A stretch of 5,062 bases of DNA from an uncultured Clostridium sp. (GCA_947174825.1 CAMWKN010000184.1:1-5062), one strand, 5' to 3'; counted from the stretch's first letter, positions 1 through 4,402 are shown. Notes: generated by a model not told the origin, from the sequence alone. Translations and numbers: made by a program.

Positions 1-131
1 ATTTCTTTTAGCAATAATTCTTTTCTAAATTGGCACTGATATACGTTACCGCAAAATAGCTCCTTGCCTTTCACTCTTACGGTCACTTTGTCTGCTTTCC
101 GCATTTTTTCCAAAACATCTTGTAGTAACAT
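1..131 (-). CDS. Hypothetical protein, N-terminal 43 residues (runs off the window)
   Basis: This reading frame starts at an ATG (131-129) and stays open to the window edge. The start is supported by an AGGAG ribosome binding site at 139-143, seven bases upstream. The visible 43 residues begin MLLQDVLEKM and contain a short basic stretch ending VKGKELF, with cysteines at residues 27 and 33. I do not recognise the family. It lies 25 bases after the stop of the 69-residue HTH gene on the same strand, so it is probably the third gene of the leftward early operon of the element. Function is unknown. The support is the ribosome binding site, the spacing and the unbroken frame. Confidence 0.6.
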   Translation of the reverse strand, partial: MLLQDVLEKMRKADKVTVRVKGKELFCGNVYQCQFRKELLLKE

Positions 132-156
132 TTCAGCTCTCCTATCTACACTTTTT

Positions 157-366
157 TTACTTTCCTCGCAATTTTCTGATTTCTTCCTCTATGTCCTTAC
201 CGGTATACTCAGCCAGTAATTTAGGCGAGATATTGTAGGTCCATATGGATGACATCTTGACGCATGATCCAATATTTAATACTCCCTGCTGCATCGCCAC
301 CCTTACAAATTGTGGCGATGCTCCTATAATCGCTGCTGCCTCTGCCGTGCTTATTCCTTTTGCCAT
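157..366 (-). CDS. Small winged-HTH DNA-binding protein, excisionase-like
   Basis: This is a 69-residue protein with a strong AGGAGGT ribosome binding site (371-377) four bases before its ATG. Residues 5-30 (ISTAEAAAIIGASPQFVRVA and following) fit the helix-turn-helix of MerR/excisionase-like small DNA-binding proteins: the STAEAA helix, a glycine turn, then a recognition helix containing FVRVAMQQG. Residues 31-46 could form the wing (SSIWTYNIS), followed by a charged C-terminal helix. In integrated elements such proteins often act as recombination directionality factors that tilt the integrase towards excision, or as early regulators. It is the second gene of the leftward operon, 12 bases after the 61-residue gene. 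Excisionase is an inference from size, fold and context. A transcriptional regulator is the main alternative. Confidence 0.75.
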   Translation of the reverse strand: MAKGISTAEAAAIIGASPQFVRVAMQQGVLNIGSCVKMSSIWTYNISPKLLAEYTGKDIEEEIRKLRGK

Positions 367-378
367 TCTTACCTCCTA

Positions 379-564
379 TTATGTTCTGCTTGTCGCTGTA
401 TCCTTTTGTTCAGTATTCTGGAATCCTTTTGCAAATCTTACTCCCTGTAAGAAAAACAACATCTTATCCTGGTCTGTGTCGCTCATCTCTTTGATAAGAC
501 TTGTGATCTTGTCCATTTCCGGTTTTTCCTTGGAATCCAGTAATATTTCCATACCATGGTTCAT
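379..564 (-). CDS. Small hypothetical protein, first gene of the leftward early operon
   Basis: I choose the ATG at 564-562, giving 61 residues, because a GGAGGGG ribosome binding site (571-577) sits just upstream and the leftward promoter starts transcription near 591. The frame is open further upstream to 726, but that extension would run through the promoters and into the repressor start, so it is rejected. The protein is charged, with a likely helical core at residues 17-48 (DKITSLIKEMSDTDQDKMLF and following) and a polar tail. Similar small helical proteins with an SLIKEM-like segment are familiar beside element repressors in Clostridia, but I know of no assigned function. It is the first gene of the operon opposite the repressor, a position that in phages often holds Cro-like or antirepressor proteins. 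It has no clear HTH. Confidence 0.7.
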   Translation of the reverse strand: MNHGMEILLDSKEKPEMDKITSLIKEMSDTDQDKMLFFLQGVRFAKGFQNTEQKDTATSRT

Positions 565-591
565 GATCTCCCCTCCTTTTTTATTGATTTT

Positions 592-609
592 GCGATAATT
601 ATATATCGC
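592..609. promoter_or_regulatory. Candidate repressor operator bracketing the leftward -10 box
   Basis: GCGATA (592-597) and TATCGC (604-609) are perfect inverted arms six bases apart. The six spacer bases are precisely the TATAAT -10 hexamer of the leftward promoter. A dimeric HTH repressor bound here would block RNA polymerase. The divergently encoded repressor at 710-1189 is the likely ligand, by inference. A second palindrome, ATATTGTCAATAT (617-629), covers the -35 box of the same promoter and may be another site. Confidence 0.65.
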
Positions 610-626
610 CATATCAATATTGTCAA
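598..626 (-). promoter_or_regulatory. Consensus sigma-A promoter of the leftward early operon
   Basis: Read on the minus strand, TTGACA (626-621) is followed after exactly 17 bases by TATAAT (603-598). Both hexamers match the consensus perfectly. Transcription should start near 591, giving a leader of about 27 bases before the 61-residue gene. Such a strong promoter in a silent element implies tight repression, which fits the operator overlapping its -10 box. Confidence 0.9.
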
Positions 627-655
627 TATCATTTTGTTGATTATGCGATTTTTTA

Positions 656-684
656 TTGACATACCGATTTTTTAATGATATATT
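656..684 (+). promoter_or_regulatory. Promoter of the repressor gene
   Basis: TTGACA (656-661) is followed after 17 bases by TATATT (679-684), five of six consensus bases. Transcription should start near 691, leaving a leader of about 19 bases that contains the GAGGTGAG ribosome binding site (698-705). The -35 boxes of this promoter and the leftward one lie back to back, 29 bases apart, as in a lysogeny-type switch. A short inverted pair TTAAT/ATTAA (672-676, 682-686) overlaps the -10 box. Confidence 0.8.
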
Positions 685-709
685 AATTGTCAAAAGTGAG
701 GTGAGAAAT

Positions 710-1189
710 GTGAATGAACGTATCAAACAATTAAGACGATCATTGGATTTAACGCAAAAAGCTTTTGCCGAAAGAATAGGATCGAAACAAAATACCGTTG
801 CTACATACGAACTGGGCAGAAATATCCCTAGTGATCCAATTATTCATTCTATTTGCAGAGAGTTTCACGTTCATGAGGAATGGTTAAGATATGGTACCGG
901 GGAAATGTTTGTAGAAAAAGATTCTTTTTCACTGGATGAATATGCCGATGCAAACCGACTTACAGTTAAAGAAAAAGAAATCGTTCGTGGTTTTATGGAA
1001 TTAGATCCAGAAGTCCGTAAAGCTATATATGATATTTTTAGAAATGCATTCGAAATACCAAATCCCTACAAAATACCAAGTTCCTACAAAATATCAAATC
1101 CCTACAAAAGAGCACCTGGTACCCCAGAAGAATTAGAACAAATGTATCCACCTATGGATATGGATGATCGAAATAGCAAAACAAGTTAG
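710..1189 (+). CDS. Cro/CI-type (XRE family) HTH repressor of the element
   Basis: This 159-residue protein starts at GTG (710-712), chosen because GAGGTGAG lies seven bases upstream and the protein then begins NERIKQLRRSLDLTQKAFAE, the normal start of an XRE domain. The longer frame to 656 would run through the promoter. Residues 4-60 form the HTH: LTQKAFAERIG is the second helix and turn, and KQNTVATYELGRNIPS carries the recognition helix and following loop. The EEWLRYGTGEMF segment (66-ish) is typical of clostridial phage and ICE repressors. Residues 84-115 form a second helical segment, perhaps for dimerisation. Residues 116-133 are three IPNPYK-like hexapeptides, followed by an acidic tail. 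There is no S24 peptidase segment, so RecA-driven self-cleavage is unlikely and induction must use another route. It probably represses the divergent leftward operon and tunes its own promoter. Confidence 0.88.
   Translation: MNERIKQLRRSLDLTQKAFAERIGSKQNTVATYELGRNIPSDPIIHSICREFHVHEEWLRYGTGEMFVEKDSFSLDEYADANRLTVKEKEIVRGFMELDPEVRKAIYDIFRNAFEIPNPYKIPSSYKISNPYKRAPGTPEELEQMYPPMDMDDRNSKTS
1055..1108 (+). repeat. Three in-frame 18-bp tandem repeats inside the repressor gene
   Basis: The units are 1055-1072, 1073-1090 and 1091-1108, with pattern ATACCAAATCCCTACAAA and three positions changed in unit 2 or one in unit 3. Each encodes a hexapeptide: IPNPYK, IPSSYK, ISNPYK. Because 18 is a multiple of three, copy number can change without a frameshift, lengthening or shortening a proline-rich linker between the helical body and the acidic tail. 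Confidence 0.92.
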
Positions 1190-1355
1190 CGCCCACCACA
1201 AAATGTTACATAAATAGTATAAGTTTTGTTTTGGCGTTAAAATTAGTATTATAGTATATTGTTTTTGTTGCTCTGTAGCATAAAGCGAATACAGTTTTAT
1301 CGTTGTAATAAATATATTTTCTGATCATGCGTTTCCCTCCCTAAATGGTGGGCGC
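1189..1355. repeat. Perfect 10-bp inverted repeat enclosing an AT-rich block
   Basis: GCGCCCACCA (1189-1198, starting at the last base of the repressor stop codon) is the exact reverse complement of TGGTGGGCGC (1346-1355). The GC-rich arms stand out in AT-rich DNA and enclose 147 bases. No target-site duplication is visible outside the arms, so a classical small transposon is not supported. On the minus strand, a TTGTAA-16-TATTAT match just outside the right arm (about 1366-1393) could start a transcript near the arm, giving an RNA closed by a 10-bp terminal stem. An internal CTGTA/TACAG stem adds some structure. The 1190-1434 gap also contains a 14-bp palindrome, TAAAAATATTTTTA (1377-1390), upstream of hicB that could be an operator. 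I see no convincing hicB promoter. Confidence 0.6.
1206..1328 (-). CDS. Possible 40-residue small protein within the inverted repeat
   Basis: An ATG at 1328-1326 opens a 40-residue minus-strand frame ending in TAA (1208-1206). A GGGAGGG ribosome binding site lies at 1341-1335, six bases upstream. The predicted protein starts MIRKYIYYND and is basic and tyrosine-rich (YIYY, IYYN), with no signal peptide or strong membrane segment. I recognise no family. It occupies almost the whole space between the 10-bp arms and is antisense to the gap between the repressor and hicB. The ribosome binding site is the best argument. AT-rich composition and short length argue for caution: it may be a chance frame in a non-coding RNA. 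Confidence 0.35.
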   Translation of the reverse strand: MIRKYIYYNDKTVFALCYRATKTIYYNTNFNAKTKLILFM

Positions 1356-1434
1356 AAACGCAATCATAATACAGTATAAAAATATTTTTACAATCAGAGT
1401 AACAAAAAATCAAATAGATCTGGAGGTAGCTATT

Positions 1435-1653
1435 ATGGAATATATTATCAGATTCACTTGGGATAATGACGCTAACGTATGGATTGCTACTAGTGATGAT
1501 GTGCCAGGATTAGTTTTAGAATCTGGCTCTTTTGACGCTTTATTAGAACGCACTCGTATGACCGTACCAGAATTACTTGCATTAAATATGTCAGAAAATA
1601 ATCCCATTTCCCTTGTATTTACTTTGGAACGACGCGAAAGGATGGTTTTATAA
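1435..1653 (+). CDS. hicB: HicB-like antitoxin (DUF1902 type)
   Basis: This 72-residue protein begins MEYIIRFTWDNDANVWIATS and continues with DDVPGLVLES, the beta-strand core of the HicB/DUF1902 fold (strands at about 1-8, 14-20 and 23-28, helix at 32-51, last strand at 58-65). The ATG at 1435 is chosen because GGAGG (1422-1426) lies eight bases upstream. An in-frame ATG at 1345 would add 30 residues unlike the family and has no good binding site. HicB proteins bind the HicA toxin and block its RNase site. This short form has no C-terminal HTH or ribbon-helix-helix, so DNA binding for autoregulation is not evident and may need another factor. Its stop codon overlaps the hicA start by one base, indicating translational coupling. 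Confidence 0.88.
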   Translation: MEYIIRFTWDNDANVWIATSDDVPGLVLESGSFDALLERTRMTVPELLALNMSENNPISLVFTLERRERMVL

Positions 1654-1847
1654 TGGCAGAATACGAAAAGAAAGTACGCAAACTGCTTTTGCAAAATCAA
1701 TGTAAGTTTGTCCGGCACGGAAAAGGCGATCATGATATCTGGTTTAGTCCTATATCAAATCGCCATGTTACCGTTGATACCAAAATCAAATCACGGCATA
1801 CAGCCAATGCCATTATGAAACAAAGCGGCATTAACTATAAATTTTAG
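1653..1847 (+). CDS. hicA: HicA-like mRNA interferase toxin
   Basis: This 64-residue protein has the compact double-stranded-RNA-binding-like fold of HicA toxins: an N-terminal helix (1-16), strand CKFVRHGKG, then GDHDIWFSP with His27 at the position of the catalytic histidine, strand HVTVD and a C-terminal helix (48-58) ending in KQSGINYKF. HicA cleaves mRNA without needing the ribosome, halting translation until HicB is restored. The start codon overlaps the hicB stop (TAATG), and an AAAGGATG ribosome binding site lies at 1637-1644. The order is antitoxin then toxin, the reverse of the E. coli hicAB operon but common for DUF1902 partners in Firmicutes. On a mobile element the pair probably stabilises inheritance; defence is an alternative role. 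All family features appear intact. Confidence 0.9.
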   Translation: MAEYEKKVRKLLLQNQCKFVRHGKGDHDIWFSPISNRHVTVDTKIKSRHTANAIMKQSGINYKF

Positions 1848-1853
1848 ATAAAC

Positions 1854-1890
1854 AAAACAAACCGCCCTGTTTCAACAAGACGGTCGTTTT
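1854..1890 (+). terminator. Probable terminator after hicA
   Basis: ACCGCCCTGTT (1861-1871) pairs with AACAAGACGGT (1874-1884) apart from two C-A mismatches, with a tight loop. The stem is preceded by AAAAC (1854-1858) and followed by CGTTTT (1885-1890), which can extend it. It starts seven bases after the hicA stop. The T tract is short, so termination may be partial. Confidence 0.6.
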
Positions 1891-1891
1891 A

Positions 1892-1964
1892 CCTACTTTG
1901 TAGGCTGTTATAATACTCTGTCGCAAGACTATTATACCACAAGCCTATAAATTTGTGTAGGCTT
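1892..1964 (+). promoter_or_regulatory. Competing hairpins before the integrase gene, attenuator-like
   Basis: Four segments can pair in exclusive ways. CCTAC (1892-1896) pairs with GTAGG (1900-1904). TAGGCT (1901-1906) can instead pair with AGCCTA (1942-1947), closing a long hairpin with TATAATA/TATTATA (1909-1915, 1930-1936) and a GTC-GCAA-GAC cap (1920-1929). AAGCCTA (1941-1947) can also pair with TAGGCTT (1958-1964), and this last hairpin is followed by ATTTTTATACGCTTTTTT, like an intrinsic terminator. This is the logic of an antiterminator/terminator switch. A TATAAT at 1984-1989 lies downstream but lacks a recognisable -35, so integrase transcription may either read through this region or start after it. 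A DNA-level role as a cruciform is also possible. Confidence 0.5.
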
Positions 1965-2046
1965 ATTTTTATACGCTTTTTTATATAATGAGCCTTATTT
2001 TTATAAATACTATTATCATTTTATTTTTTAGAAAGCAGGTGTAATC

Positions 2047-3132
2047 ATGGATAATGGAAAATCTAAGCGTCGTGCCATGCGTCTGCCGAATGGCTATGGT
2101 TCCGTAAAAAAACTTAGCGGAAATCGTCGCAATCCCTGGATTGTAACTAAAACTGATGGCTGGGAGATAAACCCAGATACCGGACGCACAAAACAGAAAA
2201 AAATCATTATCGGCTACTATCCTAGTCGTCAAGCTGGCTTGCAGGCATTGGCGGAATATAACGCAAATCCTTATGATGTAAATGCCTCCAAGATTACTTT
2301 CTCTGAGGTATATAACAGATGGTCTGAAAGAAAATTCAAAGAAGTATCGGAAAGCAACGTGAAAGGATATAAAGCCGCTTATAAATTATGTTCCTCATTG
2401 GAAGATATGCGCATGATAGATATTAAATTATCTCATTTGCAGAATGTTGTAGACAATTCCGGCAAAAACACCCCTACTCTGAGAAAATTGAAAGTATTGT
2501 TAGGGCAAATGTTTGACTATGCCGTAATGAACGAAATTATAACTAAAGACAAGAACGTTGTTGAATATGTAGATATTAAATCCGCAGGTAATCCGAACAA
2601 AATAGACCGCTCCCCTTTTACGGATGAAGAAATACAAAAGATCTGGGATAACGTTGATTATAATGAGTATATGACAGTTATACTTATGCTGATTTACTCC
2701 GGTGTTCGTGTGTCTGAGATGCTAGAACTAAAAAAAGATGATGTACATTTAGAAGAACGATGGTTTAATATCCGTCATTCCAAAACCAAGGCAGGTATCA
2801 GGGCAGTTCCTATCGCCGATAAAATATTTCCGTTTTTTCAGTATTGGTACAACAAAAATGAGTGCGAATATCTTTTAAGCACTCTCGACGGTAAACATTT
2901 TGAGTATAGAAATTATTATGATAGTTATTGGAAACCTTTGTTGAAAGAGCTTGACATTAAACATCGTCCGCACGATACCCGCCATACTTGTATCAGCCTT
3001 TTGGCTGCTGCCAAGGTTTATCAGACAACAATCAAAAAGATCGTCGGTCATTCCGGCACTCAGACGCTAACCGAACGTGTTTATACTCATTTAGACATAC
3101 AGGAATTACTGGACGCAATCAACCTTATATAG
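2047..3132 (+). CDS. int: Tyrosine recombinase (integrase) of the mobile element
   Basis: This 361-residue phage/ICE-type integrase catalyses site-specific insertion and excision through a covalent 3'-phosphotyrosine intermediate. Residues about 16-75 (GYGSVKKL to YNANPY) resemble the AP2-like arm-DNA-binding domain. Residues 83-175 are the core-binding SAM-like domain. Residues 188-361 are the catalytic domain. All catalytic residues are present: Arg221 in SGVRVSEML, Lys246 in the SKTKAGIR beta-hairpin, His309 and Arg312 in PHDTRHT, His335 in VGHSG, and Tyr346 in VYTHL. The length is normal and no frameshift is seen. The ATG at 2047 has a modest AGCAGGTG ribosome binding site (2033-2040). 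The gene is the last of the element, converges on rpsI, and is followed by candidate arm sites at 3134-3166. Expression may be controlled by the hairpin region upstream. Confidence 0.95.
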   Translation: MDNGKSKRRAMRLPNGYGSVKKLSGNRRNPWIVTKTDGWEINPDTGRTKQKKIIIGYYPSRQAGLQALAEYNANPYDVNASKITFSEVYNRWSERKFKEVSESNVKGYKAAYKLCSSLEDMRMIDIKLSHLQNVVDNSGKNTPTLRKLKVLLGQMFDYAVMNEIITKDKNVVEYVDIKSAGNPNKIDRSPFTDEEIQKIWDNVDYNEYMTVILMLIYSGVRVSEMLELKKDDVHLEERWFNIRHSKTKAGIRAVPIADKIFPFFQYWYNKNECEYLLSTLDGKHFEYRNYYDSYWKPLLKELDIKHRPHDTRHTCISLLAAAKVYQTTIKKIVGHSGTQTLTERVYTHLDIQELLDAINLI

Positions 3133-3133
3133 T

Positions 3134-3166
3134 GTTACCTATACGTTACCTATGTGTTACCTATAC
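3134..3166. repeat. Three tandem 11-bp repeats, candidate integrase arm sites
   Basis: GTTACCTAT occurs at 3134-3142, 3145-3153 and 3156-3164, each followed by AC or GT, giving a regular 11-base period (about one helical turn). They begin two bases after the integrase stop codon and lie between integrase and chromosome, where arm-type sites of Tn916-like and phage integrases are expected. Binding by the N-terminal domain of this integrase is inferred. Confidence 0.65.
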
Positions 3167-3208
3167 ACTTTTTTTAACACCTTTTCACAATGTTTTATAC
3201 TTATTTTC

Positions 3209-3261
3209 AAACAAAGAAAAACCCTTGCAAATTGTACATTTGCAAGGGTTTTTCTTTGTTT
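3209..3261. terminator. Bidirectional terminator between int and rpsI
   Basis: Bases 3209-3231 and 3239-3261 form a perfect 23-bp inverted repeat around a 7-base loop. The core CCCTTGCAAA/TTTGCAAGGG is flanked by an A tract on the left and a T tract on the right, so it works as an intrinsic terminator for transcripts from either side: int from the left, rplM-rpsI from the right. It separates the element from the ribosomal operon. Confidence 0.92.
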
Positions 3262-3265
3262 CCGT

Positions 3266-3279
3266 AATTTTGCAAAATT
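3266..3279. other. 14-bp perfect palindrome in the rpsI 3' untranslated region
   Basis: AATTTTGCAAAATT is a perfect palindrome lying 9 bases after the rpsI stop codon. It shares TTTTGCAA with the neighbouring terminator stem. It could be a recombination core site, part of the terminator region, or chance in AT-rich DNA. The attachment core cannot be fixed without the other end of the element. Confidence 0.4.
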
Positions 3280-3288
3280 CCTCGTAAA

Positions 3289-3681
3289 TTATCTCTTTGA
3301 GAACTGAGGTGCTCTACGAGCCTTCTTGAGACCGTATTTCTTACGCTCCTTCATACGAGGATCACGAGTCAGGTATCCTGCTTTCTTCAAAGTCGGACGA
3401 TAATCCGCATCTACTGTCAGTAATGCTCTGGCGATACCATGACGGATTGCACCAGCCTGTCCGGTAAATCCACCACCACGAACAGTAACCTTTACGTCAT
3501 ACTTATCTGTAGTATTTGTAGCTTCCATTGGCTGACGTACGATGATCTTCAATGTCTCCAGACCAAAATACTCATCCATATCTCTCTTATTAATAGTAAC
3601 CTTACCAGTACCTGGTACTAAATATACTCTAGCAATACTGCTTTTTCTTCTACCTGTTCCATAAAATTTTGCGTTTGCCAC
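3289..3681 (-). CDS. rpsI: 30S ribosomal protein S9 (uS9)
   Basis: This 130-residue protein is a full-length uS9: [16 protein letters not shown] near the start, the [20 protein letters not shown] block (69-88), the [20 protein letters not shown] segment and the invariant C-terminal SKR tail, which reaches the anticodon stem-loop of P-site tRNA in the 30S subunit. It starts with GTG (3681-3679), preceded by an AGGAGG ribosome binding site eight bases upstream. It follows rplM by 19 bases and shares its transcript. The 3' end is intact although a mobile element lies immediately downstream. The 3' ends of ribosomal protein genes, including rpsI in streptococcal ICEs, are known targets for tyrosine integrases, so the location is meaningful. 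Confidence 0.98.
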   Translation of the reverse strand: MANAKFYGTGRRKSSIARVYLVPGTGKVTINKRDMDEYFGLETLKIIVRQPMEATNTTDKYDVKVTVRGGGFTGQAGAIRHGIARALLTVDADYRPTLKKAGYLTRDPRMKERKKYGLKKARRAPQFSKR

Positions 3682-3700
3682 GATAAATCCTCCTCTCTAA

Positions 3701-4141
3701 CTATGCTCTCTCAACAACATCTAATACTTCTGGCTTCTGTGCTGCCTGCTCATGCTCTGATCCTGCATATACATGAAGCTTCTTCAGCATCTGTCTACCC
3801 AGAGATCCCTTTGGAAGCATTCCCTTCACTGCATGTGTAATCACATACTCCGGTTTCTTCTCCAGCATATCTTTGAGAGTAGTCTCTTTCATACCGCCAA
3901 CATAATCGGAATGATTGTAATAGATCTTCTGCTCTAACTTCTTACCAGTTACTTTGATCTTCTCTGCATTTACGATGATTACATAATCACCAGTATCAAT
4001 GTGTGGTGTATAAGTAGGCTTGTTCTTACCTCTTAACACATTTGCTACCTCTGATGCAAGGCGGCCTAATGTATGTCCTGTAGCGTCAACTACATACCAT
4101 TTTCTTTCAATTGTGGATGGGCTAGCCATATAACTTTTCAT
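3701..4141 (-). CDS. rplM: 50S ribosomal protein L13 (uL13)
   Basis: This 146-residue protein is a full-length uL13: the N-terminus [20 protein letters not shown] is typical of Firmicutes, followed by [20 protein letters not shown], the [20 protein letters not shown] block, [15 protein letters not shown], and [21 protein letters not shown]13 binds 23S rRNA early in 50S assembly. The ATG at 4141 has an AGGAGGTA ribosome binding site (about 4148-4155). Its partner rpsI follows directly, the near-universal bacterial rplM-rpsI order. Transcription starts about 100 bases upstream from a consensus promoter, through a leader that may be regulatory. Confidence 0.98.
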   Translation of the reverse strand: MKSYMASPSTIERKWYVVDATGHTLGRLASEVANVLRGKNKPTYTPHIDTGDYVIIVNAEKIKVTGKKLEQKIYYNHSDYVGGMKETTLKDMLEKKPEYVITHAVKGMLPKGSLGRQMLKKLHVYAGSEHEQAAQKPEVLDVVERA

Positions 4142-4242
4142 CCCAGTACCTCCTAACTTAATCTAAAACGAAATATTAAATTTTCATATTATCTGCGTCT
4201 GATCGCATTACCGGGGCTTTGGTCAGCTTTCACACGCCACAT
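4142..4242 (-). promoter_or_regulatory. rplM leader RNA, possible L13 autoregulatory element
   Basis: The predicted transcript has a leader of about 100 nt. In it GCGU (4237-4234) and CUGA (4226-4223) pair with ACGC (4198-4195) and UCAG (4202-4199), which are adjacent, giving two stacked 4-bp helices separated by a 7-base bulge on one side and capped by a GC-containing loop (4222-4203). L13 leaders are a known ribosomal-protein feedback element in low-GC Gram-positives. I cannot confirm that this sequence fits that family. The ribosome binding site lies beyond the fold. Confidence 0.45.
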
Positions 4243-4248
4243 CTAACA

Positions 4249-4277
4249 ATTATATTATTAATTTTCGTTCCTGTCAA
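4249..4277 (-). promoter_or_regulatory. Consensus sigma-A promoter of rplM-rpsI
   Basis: On the minus strand TTGACA (4277-4272) is followed after 17 bases by TATAAT (4254-4249), a perfect consensus promoter. Transcription should start near 4242. It lies 21 bases downstream of the rho terminator, so the ribosomal genes are an independent unit. Confidence 0.92.
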
Positions 4278-4297
4278 GATCCTTTTGTCGAAAAGTC

Positions 4298-4327
4298 AAA
4301 TACCCCGCATCAAGCTACGGGGTATTT
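4298..4327 (-). terminator. rho transcript terminator
   Basis: AAATACCCCG and CGGGGTATTT form a perfect 10-bp stem with a 10-base loop, followed on the minus strand by GACTTTTCG. It lies about 75 bases after the rho stop and just before the rplM promoter. The T tract is interrupted, but the stem is strong. Confidence 0.75.
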
Positions 4328-4345
4328 GCCCCCGCGGGTGCGCTC

Positions 4346-4371
4346 AGATGTGCAAATTCATTTGCACATCT
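4346..4371. repeat. 11-bp perfect hairpin downstream of rho, without a T tract
   Basis: AGATGTGCAAA and TTTGCACATCT are perfect inverted arms around a 4-base loop, 31 bases past the rho stop. Neither strand has a T tract after it, so it is not a standard intrinsic terminator. It may protect the rho mRNA 3' end, aid the next terminator or be a dispersed palindromic repeat. The 4142-4402 gap otherwise holds the rho terminator, rplM promoter and leader. Confidence 0.6.
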
Positions 4372-4402
4372 TCACTTTGCCTTCGCGAGAATAAACTTCC
4401 GG

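Larger units (their letters stand above)
584..674. repeat. Direct repeats in the divergent control region
   Basis: TTGATTTTGCGAT (584-596) recurs as TTGATTATGCGAT (637-649), 12 of 13 bases identical. CGATTTTTTA occurs at 646-655 and again at 665-674, a 19-base period, close to two helical turns. The first pair places GCGAT half-sites in both promoter regions. The second pair flanks and overlaps the -35 box of the rightward promoter. These look like repressor half-sites shared between the two promoters, but the region is AT-rich and binding is not shown. Confidence 0.5.
1..3208. mobile_element. Integrase end of an integrated mobile element (partial)
   Basis: Positions 1 to about 3208 carry a tyrosine integrase, a divergent repressor/early-operon switch, an excisionase-like small HTH protein and a HicBA toxin-antitoxin pair, next to rpsI. 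This gene set is typical of ICEs, IMEs and prophages. The DNA is visibly richer in A+T than the rho-rplM-rpsI side. The integrase is the last gene before the chromosome, the usual place for it. The right boundary is inferred to lie between the integrase stop (3132) and the rpsI stop (3289); I set it at the start of the shared terminator. The left end is outside the window, so the attachment repeat cannot be identified. No conjugation, capsid or replication gene is visible, so ICE, IME and phage cannot be told apart. Confidence 0.8.

Noticed and set aside
41..50. ATACGTTACC, identical to part of the tandem repeats after the integrase
   Set aside because: It is a single 10-base match inside a coding frame; several such matches are expected by chance in 5 kb.
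565..726. N-terminal extension of the 61-residue minus-strand gene
   Set aside because: It would span both divergent promoters, and the promoter start near 591 and the GGAGGGG site support the ATG at 564.
1189..1355. Miniature transposable element (MITE)
   Set aside because: The inverted arms are perfect, but no target-site duplication flanks them and no second copy is in the window, so the call is not supported.
1345..1434. Upstream in-frame ATG that would lengthen HicB by 30 residues
   Set aside because: The extension is unlike the family, it begins inside the inverted-repeat arm, and the GGAGG site directly precedes the ATG at 1435.
1..3300. CRISPR array, tRNA or rRNA genes
   Set aside because: No regularly spaced repeat-spacer pattern, cloverleaf or rRNA-like segment was seen; the only tandem repeats are the 18-bp and 11-bp sets.
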